DNA of 53,001 nucleotides from a bacterium HR34 (lineage in GTDB: Bacteria > Patescibacteriota > Minisyncoccia > Minisyncoccales > HRBIN34). Each line of letters starts with the position of its first letter. Within the stretch, counting starts at the first letter, position 1. Made by a program: the position numbers and the translations under genes. The DNA lies in NCBI GenBank assembly GCA_002923395.1, contig BEIK01000005.1:1-53001 (forward strand), read 5' to 3'. Positions 44,341 to 52,883 of this stretch are shown piece by piece. A model generated the notes under the pieces. The model did not search any database. It saw only the letters and a program-made list of their open reading frames with translations, and was not told the DNA's origin.

Positions 44341-45218
44341 ATTTTTTCTAAAGCTCTTAACTTTGCTGATCTAGATTTTGGATTCTCCAAAACTTCTTTT
44401 TTTGATGGCACTATTGGCTTTTTTGTTAATATTTTTGCTAAATTATTTTTTTGCGCTTTTTTTAAAAAATTTTTAACTATTCTATCTTCCAAAGAATGAA
44501 ACGAAATTACAACCAATCTTCCCCCGCTTTCCAAAATATTTAATGCTCCTTCCAAACCTTCTTCAAGGTTTTCCAATTCTCTGTTGACTTCTATTCTTAA
44601 AGCCTGAAATATCTTTGTTGCAAAATGTATGTTTGATTTTCGACGCACACATTTTTCTAAAACCTCAAGAAACTCTCCAACTGTTTTTATTTTCTTTTTT
44701 CTATTTTCAACAATATATTTTGCTATTTTGAAGGCGCCTCGTTCCTCTCCATATTCTCTAAAAATTCTTGCTAACTCAACTACTGAATAATTATTTACTA
44801 TATCGCTTGCTTTTAAAATCTGCTTTTCTGGATTATATCTCATATCCAAGGGCTGCTCTCTGTATTTGAAGGAAAAACCTCTTTTAATAAATTCTATATG
44901 ATAGTTAGAATATCCAAGGTCAAATAATACGCCTTTTATATTTTTAAAATTTTCTTCTTTTACAACATTTTCCATATTTGCAAAATTTTCTAAAACAACT
45001 TTTATATTATCTTTTAAGTTTTCTTGTTCGATAATTTTTTGCGCGATTTCATAAACCTCAGGGGTCCATTCAAAACCAATAATTTTACCTTCTGGCTTTA
45101 TAAACTTTACAATCTCTTTTGCGTGGCCAAGTCCGTCGATTGTTGCGTCTATTATGTTTTCATTTTTTTTAGGGTGCAGATATTTTAAAACCTCTTCTTT
45201 CAAAACTGGTATGTGCAT
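44337..45218 (-). CDS. rsmH: 16S rRNA m4C1402 methyltransferase RsmH (MraW)
   Basis: From ATG at 45218 (MHIPVLKEEVLKYLHPKKN) the protein has a Rossmann SAM-binding region (IIDATIDGLGHAKEI), GVLFDLGYSNYHIE, the PLDMRYN block and the C-terminal signatures VISFHSLEDRIVKNFL and NPKSRSAKLRALEK. It methylates N4 of C1402 in 16S rRNA. The usual GxGGHS is degenerate (DGLGHAK). The open frame starts 18 bases earlier, but the chosen ATG follows the mraZ stop by one base and matches the family start. Confidence 0.95.
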   Translation of the reverse strand: MHIPVLKEEVLKYLHPKKNENIIDATIDGLGHAKEIVKFIKPEGKIIGFEWTPEVYEIAQKIIEQENLKDNIKVVLENFANMENVVKEENFKNIKGVLFDLGYSNYHIEFIKRGFSFKYREQPLDMRYNPEKQILKASDIVNNYSVVELARIFREYGEERGAFKIAKYIVENRKKKIKTVGEFLEVLEKCVRRKSNIHFATKIFQALRIEVNRELENLEEGLEGALNILESGGRLVVISFHSLEDRIVKNFLKKAQKNNLAKILTKKPIVPSKKEVLENPKSRSAKLRALEKI

Positions 45219-45219
45219 A

Positions 45220-45651
45220 CTATATTCCAAGTTCATTTAATTTTTCTGCCATATCCTCAACCATCGATTCTGACTTTTTCTTTTGTGTCTCCCAAATCTT
45301 TGCATCCCATATTTCGATTCTGTTTGATAATCCTAATATTGCTACATTCTTCCCAAGTTTTGCATAATCTTTCAAAAAATCTGGTATTAAAATTCTTCCT
45401 AATTTATCAAACGAAACATCAACTGCTCCTGCCAACATCAACCTTATAAAATGTCTCGCGTCTTTTATTGAAGAAGGCAAAGACTCAAGTTTTTTTGCTA
45501 ACTTTTCCCACTCTTTTAATGGATACAAAACTAAACAATTATCTATTCCCCTTGTAATAACAGCTTTCTTGCCCAACTCTTTTCTAAATTTAGATGGAAT
45601 AGACAATCTTTTTTTCTCATCTATTGAATATATGTATTCTCCTATGAACAT
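45220..45651 (-). CDS. mraZ: Transcriptional regulator MraZ
   Basis: The 143-residue protein has two tandem SpoVT/AbrB-like halves: YIYSIDEKKRLSIPSKFRKE and AVDVSFDKLGRILIPDFLKD, each with the DxxGR-type turn, plus CLVLYPLKEWEKL. MraZ binds direct repeats in its own promoter and controls the division cluster. Three such boxes are visible upstream. It is the first gene of the operon mraZ-rsmH-ftsL-ftsI. Confidence 0.95.
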   Translation of the reverse strand: MFIGEYIYSIDEKKRLSIPSKFRKELGKKAVITRGIDNCLVLYPLKEWEKLAKKLESLPSSIKDARHFIRLMLAGAVDVSFDKLGRILIPDFLKDYAKLGKNVAILGLSNRIEIWDAKIWETQKKKSESMVEDMAEKLNELGI

Positions 45652-45693
45652 AAATTTTTATCTTTTAAAATCCTATGCCATCTGTTAACAGAA

Positions 45694-45743
45694 TTATCCA
45701 CAATTTTTCTATTTTTCCCCATAGTTTTCCACATTTTTCCACC
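45694..45743 (-). promoter_or_regulatory. MraZ box array (10-bp repeats)
   Basis: On the minus strand GTGGAAAAAT, GTGGAAAACT and ATGGGGAAAA start at 45742, 45732 and 45722, an exact 10-bp period, with a further GTGGATAA at 45701. This matches the known MraZ operator form (10-bp spaced TGGG/GTGG repeats) and overlaps the predicted transcription start, so autorepression is likely. Confidence 0.7.
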
Positions 45744-45751
45744 AATAGTTA

Positions 45752-45780
45752 ATAATAAGCAAACCAAAAAATATTGTCAA
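45752..45780 (-). promoter_or_regulatory. promoter of the division cluster
   Basis: Minus strand TTGACA (45780-45775), 17-nt spacer, TATTAT (45757-45752). It predicts a start near 45745, just in front of the MraZ boxes, and a leader of about 95 nt to the mraZ ATG. Confidence 0.75.
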
Positions 45781-46056
45781 GAAATTGTATTCCTAACGGT
45801 TGTTATGACCATTGAGAATTAATGTAATTTGGAAAGTATTATAAATATGATTGCCCCAAAATTAACTATAGTGAATTTTTGAGGCGATATTGTTAAGTAA
45901 AAATTAATCAAGGTTAAATCTATAATTAACTCAGGATACATCTAAACAAAATATCTATTTAAAGACAATCTACAAATAAAAATAAGAAAAAATTCTATAT
46001 AAAATTAGTAAACTAAAGAAAGAAGAAACAAAAATTAAATGTCTAAAATGCTCAGT
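45781..46056. other. intergenic stretch with a palindrome
   Basis: No gene is seen between the mraZ promoter and the Clp-like gene stop. An imperfect palindrome lies at 45852-45887 (arms gccccaaaattaac and gtgaatttttgaggc around tata), similar in centre to those at 19651 and 33909. The remainder is AT-rich without further structure noted. Confidence 0.4.
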
Positions 46057-48573
46057 TTAGTTTATTTTTTCTAATAAGAGAACTTCTCCTTTAACAACGA
46101 ATTTGAATTTGTCGCCAGCTTTTAACTCTCCTTTCAACAATGCCTTTGCTATTTCATCTTCTAATTTGTCTTGTATAACTCTTCTCATTTCTCTCGCTCC
46201 AAAAATTGGATTAAAACCTAACTTTACTATTTTTTCTTTCACATCTTCTGTTATAACAAACTCTATACCTTTATCTTGTAAATTTTTCTTTAATTTTGTT
46301 AGCATCAAATTTGCTATCTCCAACAAATCTTCTTTCGACAAATTCTTAAAAACAACTATTGCGTCAAACCTGTTTAAAAATTCTGGTCTAAAAATACTGT
46401 TTTGTATTAAATAATCAATCAATTCCTCTTTAATGCTTTGCATTTCTTTTCCTTCTTTTATCGATTTCACAATCAACTCATATCCTGCATTACTTGTTGC
46501 TATTATAATGGTGTGATTAAAACTTATTCTTTGGCCAGAAGCATCCATTAAATGCCCTTCATCTAAAACCTGCAAAAATAAGTTTAAGATATTTAAATTG
46601 GCTTTTTCTATCTCATCTAACAACAATAATGAAAATGGTTTTTCTTTCACTTTTTGAGATAAAATACCTTCTGGATAATTATCTCCTCCTATTAATTTTT
46701 CTACATCTTCAATATTTTGAAATTCTGACATATCTAACCTTATAATATTTTCTTCTGAACCAAAATAAATATCAGCCAATGCCTTTGCCGTTTCTGTTTT
46801 ACCAACACCTGTCGGACCCAAAAACAAAAACGCTCCCAAAGGACCTTTTCTTATAGTAATCTCGCTTCTTGCTCTTCTTAAAGCAGATGATATTTCTTCA
46901 ACCGCTTCTTGTTGATCTATTATTCTTTGATGTATTAACTCTTCTAAGTTTAAAAGTCTTTCTTTTTCTTTTTCTTCTATTTTTCCAACCGGTATGCCAA
47001 GCCTATTGGAAAACACTTCATAAACAATATCTTCTGTAATAATTTGAACTTTTAAATTTTTGGCATAATTAAAAACTTCATCTAAAATTCTTATGGCTTT
47101 TTCAGGAAATGGAATATTCGGAATATATTTTTCGCACAAATTAACTATTAATTTAAGAGCCTTAAAACTAATAAATTTTTTGTATTGATATTCTTTTACT
47201 AACGCTTTCATTTTAATTATCTGCAAAGCTTCTTCTGGAGTTATTTCTCTTACCTGAATTTTCTCAAACAAAGAATCAAAAGTTTTGTTGTCTTCTATAT
47301 ATCTAAAATAACTAGATGGATCCGTTATTGCTATTATTCTAAAAAGCTCTGATTTTAAATACGGGGTTAAAATTCCTGTTATATCAACTCTGCCAACTTC
47401 CCTTTTTGTATTAGTAAAGTTATGAATATCTTCAACAATCAATATAATATTTCCAGCCTCAATCACTTCATTAAAAATTTTGTTTAACAACTTTTCGAAC
47501 TGAGCCATATTTTCTGAAACAGTCAGCATCTTTTTAAGGTCCAACTCAACAAATCTTAAAAAATTTAATTCCGGAACACTCTCGCCAACAAAACTTTTTT
47601 GCGCCAATTTTCTGATTAAACTTCGTCTTCCAGAACCAACCAATCCAATAATTAAAGCGTTGTTTATTCCTTTTTTAGACAAAATACTTTCAAGTTCTTT
47701 CAATTCTTTATCATGTCCAAAAACTTCTTCTGTATAAACGGCATATCTTGTCCTCGTCCAATCAAAAGAAAAAGCATCAAGAGTTGGAGTATAACCAAAA
47801 GACCACTCCCTTCCAATACTACCCTTCAGCAAAAGATTTTCTTTATCCCACCACCTTGATGATTTCTTTTGCAAATCCCTTACTTTTTCTACCCACAAAA
47901 TTACTTCATTAACATCATCTAAGGAAATATTGTTTTTTAATAAAAAATCTTTTAATAAATCATTATTCTCGCAAAAAGAATAAAACAAATCAGTTATTTG
48001 AACAACATTCTTTCCATAAGATTTAGCCCTTTGCGCAGCTGATAAAATTATAGTTTCTATATCTTTATCAGAGTGTTTTTTTGTTTTAATATGATCTAAA
48101 AGTTTTTTTTTGAAAACGTTTTTATCAATTAATAATCTATTAAAAATAAAATATATTCTTTTGCTTTTAATAGACAAAAGTCTATATAAAACAGCGCAAC
48201 AAAAATCCTCTTTAAACTTATCTTCTGTTTCGTAAATAAGTTTTAATGTGTTAAAACTCAAAACATCCGCCAAGTTAAAGTTATTTTTAAAATCATCATT
48301 TAATTTATTAGTATTTTTTTTAATAACCTCTTCAAAAAAAGAATTTAATAGCGAGAACAAAATCCAAAAATACAAAGAAAGTGAAAGTAAACCCAAAATT
48401 TTAGAATTTAGAGAAACTGAAAAGTTATTCATTAAAAATCCGTATATAAAAGCAACAAGAAAAAACACAAAAAATAAAAAAGATATTTTCTTGAAAACTT
48501 TAGCATAACTAAAAAGTGGATTTTGAGATAATTTTATTGCTCTGTATAATTTTGCTTCTTTTAAGGAAAACAT
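46057..48573 (-). CDS. membrane-anchored Clp/Hsp100-like AAA+ ATPase with degenerate first ATPase site
   Basis: The 838-residue protein has two transmembrane helices (about 31-48 and 58-80), a divergent Clp-N-like region and two AAA+ modules. In the first, the P-loop reads GLVGSGRR at 310-317: Lys and the following Ser/Thr are both Arg, and Walker B is VEDIHNF in place of LDE, so it probably does not hydrolyse ATP. The second has an intact GPTGVGKT (586-593), LLLDEIEKA, the sensor ATSNAG and the C-terminal RPEFLNRFDAIVVF. Without a ClpP-type loop it cannot be linked to a protease. It is probably a membrane-bound unfoldase. Confidence 0.82.
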   Translation of the reverse strand: MFSLKEAKLYRAIKLSQNPLFSYAKVFKKISFLFFVFFLVAFIYGFLMNNFSVSLNSKILGLLSLSLYFWILFSLLNSFFEEVIKKNTNKLNDDFKNNFNLADVLSFNTLKLIYETEDKFKEDFCCAVLYRLLSIKSKRIYFIFNRLLIDKNVFKKKLLDHIKTKKHSDKDIETIILSAAQRAKSYGKNVVQITDLFYSFCENNDLLKDFLLKNNISLDDVNEVILWVEKVRDLQKKSSRWWDKENLLLKGSIGREWSFGYTPTLDAFSFDWTRTRYAVYTEEVFGHDKELKELESILSKKGINNALIIGLVGSGRRSLIRKLAQKSFVGESVPELNFLRFVELDLKKMLTVSENMAQFEKLLNKIFNEVIEAGNIILIVEDIHNFTNTKREVGRVDITGILTPYLKSELFRIIAITDPSSYFRYIEDNKTFDSLFEKIQVREITPEEALQIIKMKALVKEYQYKKFISFKALKLIVNLCEKYIPNIPFPEKAIRILDEVFNYAKNLKVQIITEDIVYEVFSNRLGIPVGKIEEKEKERLLNLEELIHQRIIDQQEAVEEISSALRRARSEITIRKGPLGAFLFLGPTGVGKTETAKALADIYFGSEENIIRLDMSEFQNIEDVEKLIGGDNYPEGILSQKVKEKPFSLLLLDEIEKANLNILNLFLQVLDEGHLMDASGQRISFNHTIIIATSNAGYELIVKSIKEGKEMQSIKEELIDYLIQNSIFRPEFLNRFDAIVVFKNLSKEDLLEIANLMLTKLKKNLQDKGIEFVITEDVKEKIVKLGFNPIFGAREMRRVIQDKLEDEIAKALLKGELKAGDKFKFVVKGEVLLLEKIN

Positions 48574-48576
48574 ATT

Positions 48577-48960
48577 TTATAAAAATAATTGCCTTAAACT
48601 AAAAATAAGAATAAAAGTCATAATAAAAGGTAAAGCAAACCAAATAATAAAAAATATTATTCCACTTATTAAAACCGCAAGCTCGCTGGTCAAACCAACA
48701 ATTATAACAACGCTTCTTACCACAAAACCAAGAAACCTTGCAAAATTATTAATTATAAAAGCCTCTATATTTTTTTTAAAATCTAACAAGCTTCCATACT
48801 CCTCTCTGTAAGCATGCCAAGGAGTAAAAAGAGTTTTGAGTAAATGCAGGATAGAAAAATAAGACCATAAAAAAGAAAGAAGGTTTTTCCAAATTAAAAA
48901 GTAATATTTTGATTTTTCTAGATAGTGCCACTTAAAATACTCAAAAATTAAATTTTCCAT
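48577..48960 (-). CDS. multi-pass membrane protein, unknown
   Basis: This 127-residue protein has an aromatic-rich N-terminus and hydrophobic segments at about 25-45, 80-105 and 105-125. Not recognised. It lies 3 nt upstream of the Clp-like ATPase and 3 nt after murL, so it is probably co-translated with both and could act with the membrane ATPase. Confidence 0.55.
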   Translation of the reverse strand: MENLIFEYFKWHYLEKSKYYFLIWKNLLSFLWSYFSILHLLKTLFTPWHAYREEYGSLLDFKKNIEAFIINNFARFLGFVVRSVVIIVGLTSELAVLISGIIFFIIWFALPFIMTFILIFSLRQLFL

Positions 48961-48963
48961 AAA

Positions 48964-50298
48964 TTATATTTTACTACTTTTATTATACTTCAAATTCTTA
49001 TAGTAAGAAATAAGATAAGGTAGTTTTTTACTTTCCTTTTCTATTTTATCTAGACACAAGTTTAAGGCTTTTTGAATTTCTTTATACGTGCCAACACATT
49101 CAAAAGGTTTGTTTTCCAAACCAATTAAACCATCGAATATATTTTTAAAACTTTTTTTCTCAAACAAATCTTCTCCAAAAATAGAAATAATATCGTGGTA
49201 TTCTAAAAAAGGATATAATATTATGAAAACAAAAAGACATTTTGGACACTCACAGCACCATCTAATTTTGCTCTTATTCTCTGTTATCTTAAATTGGTTG
49301 TTGCAACTTGAAAAAACTTTAAAGTATTTTGGATACAAAGAAAATAATTTTGCTATGTCGAACTCTAAAGTATTATCAAAATAGTTTATATAATCAACAT
49401 CAGGTAGAATATCTTTTATATATTGCCTGAAAAGATTTTGAAATTCCCTTGTTTTAGACCATTGATGATTAATTTCCAAATTATGCCAAACAACATTGCA
49501 TTCAGAAGCGCTTTTTTCGGCAGAAAAAACTATATTTTTTGCCTTCAAAACAATTGCTGGCACAAGAGAAATAAAAGATAATATTCCTGTAAAAGGAATG
49601 TGCCCGTTTAAAAAGCCAGTCTTATTTAACTCTAAAACTTTTTTATCTATTTCTCTTTTTACTCTAATAAAGTTTTTATCGCCTGTAGTTTTCACAACAT
49701 CTTCTATAATTTTTGTTGGATTAACAGAAAATAAAAATATCTCTGATGTATCTTTTTTAAATTTCTCTTCAACTAATTTTTTTGTTAATTCAAAAGAAAC
49801 AATAGAATCTTTACCGCCCCCCATAGCAACCAAAAATCTATAAGGCAAAAAGTTGTTTTTTATTATTTCATTGCTTCCTTTGTTGTCTGCGATTATTTTT
49901 ATATTTACGTCTCCAAAAGGATTTATTTTGTTCTCATAGAAATACTGAGACATTCCTTTTAAAATAACTTTGTTCCAAAAATTTATCTGTTTTTTGTTAA
50001 GATTTATGTTTTTCAAAATAATATTTTCAGAGCAAAAACTTTTCCAATAGTTCAATCCTTCTATTATTCCTAAATGCTTTGCTAAAATTTCAATATCTGT
50101 TTTTTTAACATCTAAATTTTCTGGAAAATAAAATGTTAGCTTGTGAGAAAAACTAAAATCTCCGCACTCATAAAAAAGAGCTATTTTTATTTGTTTTTTA
50201 AGAACTTTAATATCGTATCCTGAAAAATAAAAGGAATTATAATTTTCTTTTAAAAACTTTAATTTACTTTTAAGAGATAGGTTTTTAAGGTCTTTCAT
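48964..50298 (-). CDS. murL: MurL-like UDP-MurNAc-L-Ala-L-Glu epimerase
   Basis: From ATG at 50298 the protein has about 444 residues. The PP-loop-type LVAMGGGKDSIVSFE (about 156-170), IVFSAEKSASECNVV with the following NLEINHQWSK, and C-terminal cysteines (WCCECPKCLF) match the MurL family, which epimerises the L-Glu of UDP-MurNAc-L-Ala-L-Glu with ATP. This gives D-Glu in peptidoglycan without a free glutamate racemase. The frame runs upstream to 50442 inside mraY, but that part is not protein-like. mraY lies directly upstream. MurD2, the expected partner ligase, is not in the window. Confidence 0.78.
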   Translation of the reverse strand: MKDLKNLSLKSKLKFLKENYNSFYFSGYDIKVLKKQIKIALFYECGDFSFSHKLTFYFPENLDVKKTDIEILAKHLGIIEGLNYWKSFCSENIILKNINLNKKQINFWNKVILKGMSQYFYENKINPFGDVNIKIIADNKGSNEIIKNNFLPYRFLVAMGGGKDSIVSFELTKKLVEEKFKKDTSEIFLFSVNPTKIIEDVVKTTGDKNFIRVKREIDKKVLELNKTGFLNGHIPFTGILSFISLVPAIVLKAKNIVFSAEKSASECNVVWHNLEINHQWSKTREFQNLFRQYIKDILPDVDYINYFDNTLEFDIAKLFSLYPKYFKVFSSCNNQFKITENKSKIRWCCECPKCLFVFIILYPFLEYHDIISIFGEDLFEKKSFKNIFDGLIGLENKPFECVGTYKEIQKALNLCLDKIEKESKKLPYLISYYKNLKYNKSSKI

Positions 50299-50306
50299 TT
50301 TATATT

Positions 50307-51395
50307 TTATATTAAAGAAAGTGATTTTATTGCAATACCAAGCAAACCAAATACTAAACCTATTAACCAAAATCTCATTGTTATTTGATGGGGTAACCAA
50401 CCTTTTGCTTCTAAGTGCAAGTGCAAAGGAGCAGCAAGCCATATTTTTTTCTTCCTTATTTTTTTAGATAAAATCTGCAAAACAACAGAACCACCTTCTA
50501 CCAATAACAATATTCCTATAATTGGCAAAAGGCCTGCTGAATCTGTTAAGAAAGCGGAAACTGCAATAACAATCGTCAAACCCATACTACCTGTTTCTCC
50601 CATATAAAACTTGGCAGGAGGTATATTAAACCACAAAAACGCCAATATAGAACCAAATAAAACAGCCAAAAATGCTGCCAAGTCAATTTGACCTTGAATT
50701 AAGGCTATTCCAGCAAAAGCAGCTATTATAAAGCCAAAGGATCCACCACCCAAACCATCAATTCCGTCTACCACACCGCCAACGTACGAAAACAAAGTTG
50801 CCATTAAAAATATTGGTATTAAAAGCCAGCCAACAAAAACATCTCCTATAAATGGTATAAAAATTGTGCTGTAATTTAATTTTTCAAAAAACCACCACCC
50901 ACCAACAATACCAAATAAACTTACCAAACCAATTCTCAACTTTACACTCAACCCTTCACTTAATCTCCCAACTCCTCTTATTTGCAATACATCATCTAAA
51001 AATCCAATCAAGGATCCAAAAAATAAGCCAGCAAACAAAAGCCATGTCTGAGATCTACTCACAAACTCTAATTTTGGAAAAAAGCCAACATCAAAATAAG
51101 ACATAATCCAAATAAAACCTGACACCAAAAGCATTGTAAGCCAAAAAATAATTCCAGCGCCCCTTGGAGTTTTAACTTCTCCTTCTGAGTGAAATTTTTT
51201 AAAAACTTCTAAAGGTTTGTTATCTAAAGATTTCTCTCTAACTTGTTTCCTCCAAAATTTATATCTATATAAAAATGGTATTGTAAAATATTTCGCTATT
51301 AAAAACGCGACAAAAAAACCAATAACCCCCAAACTAACTACCTTTATAATACTTTGATGAGTAGCCGAAGCTAAAAAAACAATTTCTTGTGCCAT
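50307..51395 (-). CDS. mraY: Phospho-MurNAc-pentapeptide transferase MraY
   Basis: The 362-residue membrane enzyme attaches phospho-MurNAc-pentapeptide to undecaprenyl phosphate (lipid I). It has about ten helices, TPRGAGIIFW, IGFLDDVLQIRG (catalytic Asp pair), GVVDGIDGLGGG (nucleotide loop), FNIPPAKFYMGETGSMGL, and AAPLHLHLEAKGW in place of the usual HHH motif, so one of the three histidines is Leu. It is followed by murL 8 nt later and is outside the division cluster. Confidence 0.92.
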   Translation of the reverse strand: MAQEIVFLASATHQSIIKVVSLGVIGFFVAFLIAKYFTIPFLYRYKFWRKQVREKSLDNKPLEVFKKFHSEGEVKTPRGAGIIFWLTMLLVSGFIWIMSYFDVGFFPKLEFVSRSQTWLLFAGLFFGSLIGFLDDVLQIRGVGRLSEGLSVKLRIGLVSLFGIVGGWWFFEKLNYSTIFIPFIGDVFVGWLLIPIFLMATLFSYVGGVVDGIDGLGGGSFGFIIAAFAGIALIQGQIDLAAFLAVLFGSILAFLWFNIPPAKFYMGETGSMGLTIVIAVSAFLTDSAGLLPIIGILLLVEGGSVVLQILSKKIRKKKIWLAAPLHLHLEAKGWLPHQITMRFWLIGLVFGLLGIAIKSLSLI

Positions 51396-51423
51396 ATTTT
51401 AACAAAATATTTATTATTAATAA

Positions 51424-52824
51424 CTAATTTCTATCTTTTTTAGTAATTTTTATATGAAGTTCTTTTAATTGTTCTTCTAAAACAAAGTCAGGCGCTCCCA
51501 TCATTAAGTCTTTATTGTCACCTGTTTTTGGAAAAGGTATAACTTCTCTTATGTTTGGCTCGTTTAATAAAATAGCCAAAAGCCTATCTAATCCAAGAGC
51601 AATACCACCGTGAGGTGGTACGCCATATTTGAAAGCCTCTAACATATGACCAAAATTTCTTTCGATTTCTTCCGACGAATAACCTATTATTTCAAAAATA
51701 GATTTCAATAACTCTGGCTTGTGGCTTCTAATACTCCCTCCTCCAATCTCATAACCATTTAAAACAATATCATATTGGGTCGTTAAAATTTTATCTATAT
51801 TTTTCTTTTCTAATAAATCCTTTTCAAATTCAGGTTTTGGCGCTGAAAAAGGATTGTGAGTAAAGGTCCACTTTCCGTTTTCATCTTTTTCGAAAAACGG
51901 AAAATCAACAACCCAGCAAAAAGCAAGAAGATTTTTGTCGTTTTTATCTTTCCTAATATCTGGCCTGTCAATACCATATTCTTTCATAACAAAATCATAA
52001 GATAATCTTGGGAAAGGTATTTCTTGAATCTTTTTCCCTGGGAAAATATCTTTAACAGTTTTTATCAAAAGTTCTTCCACTAAATTCATAATATCTTCCC
52101 TTTGAATAAAAGACATCTCCATATCAAGTTGAGTAAATTCTGCCTGTCTGTCTGCTCTCGGATCTTCGTCCCTAAAACATCTTGCAACCTGAAAATATCT
52201 TTCAACACCAGCGACCATTAAAAGTTGTTTATATTGCTGCGGGCTCTGTGGCAAAGCGTAAAATTTTCCAGGATACAAGCGAGAAGGAACCAAATAATCT
52301 CTTGCGCCTTCCGGCGTTGACTTGGTTAAAATAGGCGTTTCAACTTCAATGAAACCTATCTTCCTCAAAAAATCTCTCATAAAAAATAAAACCTTATCTC
52401 TATAAATAAGGTTTCTTGCTAACCTTTCTCTTCGCAAATCAAGATATCTATACTTTAATCTATGATTTTCTCCTATTTCATAACCATCATTATCTATTTG
52501 AAAGGGTAAAACTTCTGACTTAGATAATATTTCTATCTTCTCTGCTTTCAACTCTATCTCGCCTGTTTTAATATTTCGATTTACCATTTGCGGCGGTCTT
52601 TTTGCAATTTCTCCTTCTATCATTAAAACATCTTCTGACCTTACTTTTTTTGCAACTTCATAATCATCGCTTTTTGGAGTAACAACCACCTGCAACAACC
52701 CCGACCTATCTCTCAAATCAATAAATATAATCTTTCCATGAGATCTAATGGTTTGAGCCCATCCAAAAACTTTAACATTTTTTCCAATAAAATTTATTGC
52801 TTCTGCGTTAAAAATTTCTTTCAT
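51424..52824 (-). CDS. aspS: Aspartate-tRNA ligase, bacterial type without GAD domain
   Basis: The 466-residue class II enzyme has the OB-fold anticodon domain (KVFGWAQTIRSHGKIIFIDL, then DRSGLLQVVVTP), STPEGARDYLVPSRLYPGKF, ALPQSPQQYKQLLMV, motif 2 FRDEDPRADRQAEFTQLDME and motif 3 GIALGLDRLLAIL. The insertion (GAD) domain of bacterial AspRS, about 120 residues, is missing, which explains the length (E. coli 590). Whether it also charges tRNA-Asn is not visible. It starts within 60 nt of the histidine kinase stop. Confidence 0.95.
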   Translation of the reverse strand: MKEIFNAEAINFIGKNVKVFGWAQTIRSHGKIIFIDLRDRSGLLQVVVTPKSDDYEVAKKVRSEDVLMIEGEIAKRPPQMVNRNIKTGEIELKAEKIEILSKSEVLPFQIDNDGYEIGENHRLKYRYLDLRRERLARNLIYRDKVLFFMRDFLRKIGFIEVETPILTKSTPEGARDYLVPSRLYPGKFYALPQSPQQYKQLLMVAGVERYFQVARCFRDEDPRADRQAEFTQLDMEMSFIQREDIMNLVEELLIKTVKDIFPGKKIQEIPFPRLSYDFVMKEYGIDRPDIRKDKNDKNLLAFCWVVDFPFFEKDENGKWTFTHNPFSAPKPEFEKDLLEKKNIDKILTTQYDIVLNGYEIGGGSIRSHKPELLKSIFEIIGYSSEEIERNFGHMLEAFKYGVPPHGGIALGLDRLLAILLNEPNIREVIPFPKTGDNKDLMMGAPDFVLEEQLKELHIKITKKDRN

Positions 52825-52883
52825 AAGATTATAAAAATATAATAACTAAATTTACCAAATAAAAACAAAAAACTCAACAAAAA

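Noticed and set aside
45694-45733. DnaA boxes (TTATCCACA and TTTTCCACA), possible origin of replication
   Set aside because: Only one perfect box is present, and the repeats fit MraZ boxes with 10-bp period directly upstream of mraZ. No AT-rich unwinding array or dnaA gene is adjacent.
50299-50442. 48-residue N-terminal extension of murL
   Set aside because: The extension lies inside the conserved 3' end of mraY and has no protein-like features. ATG at 50298 fits spacing and homology.
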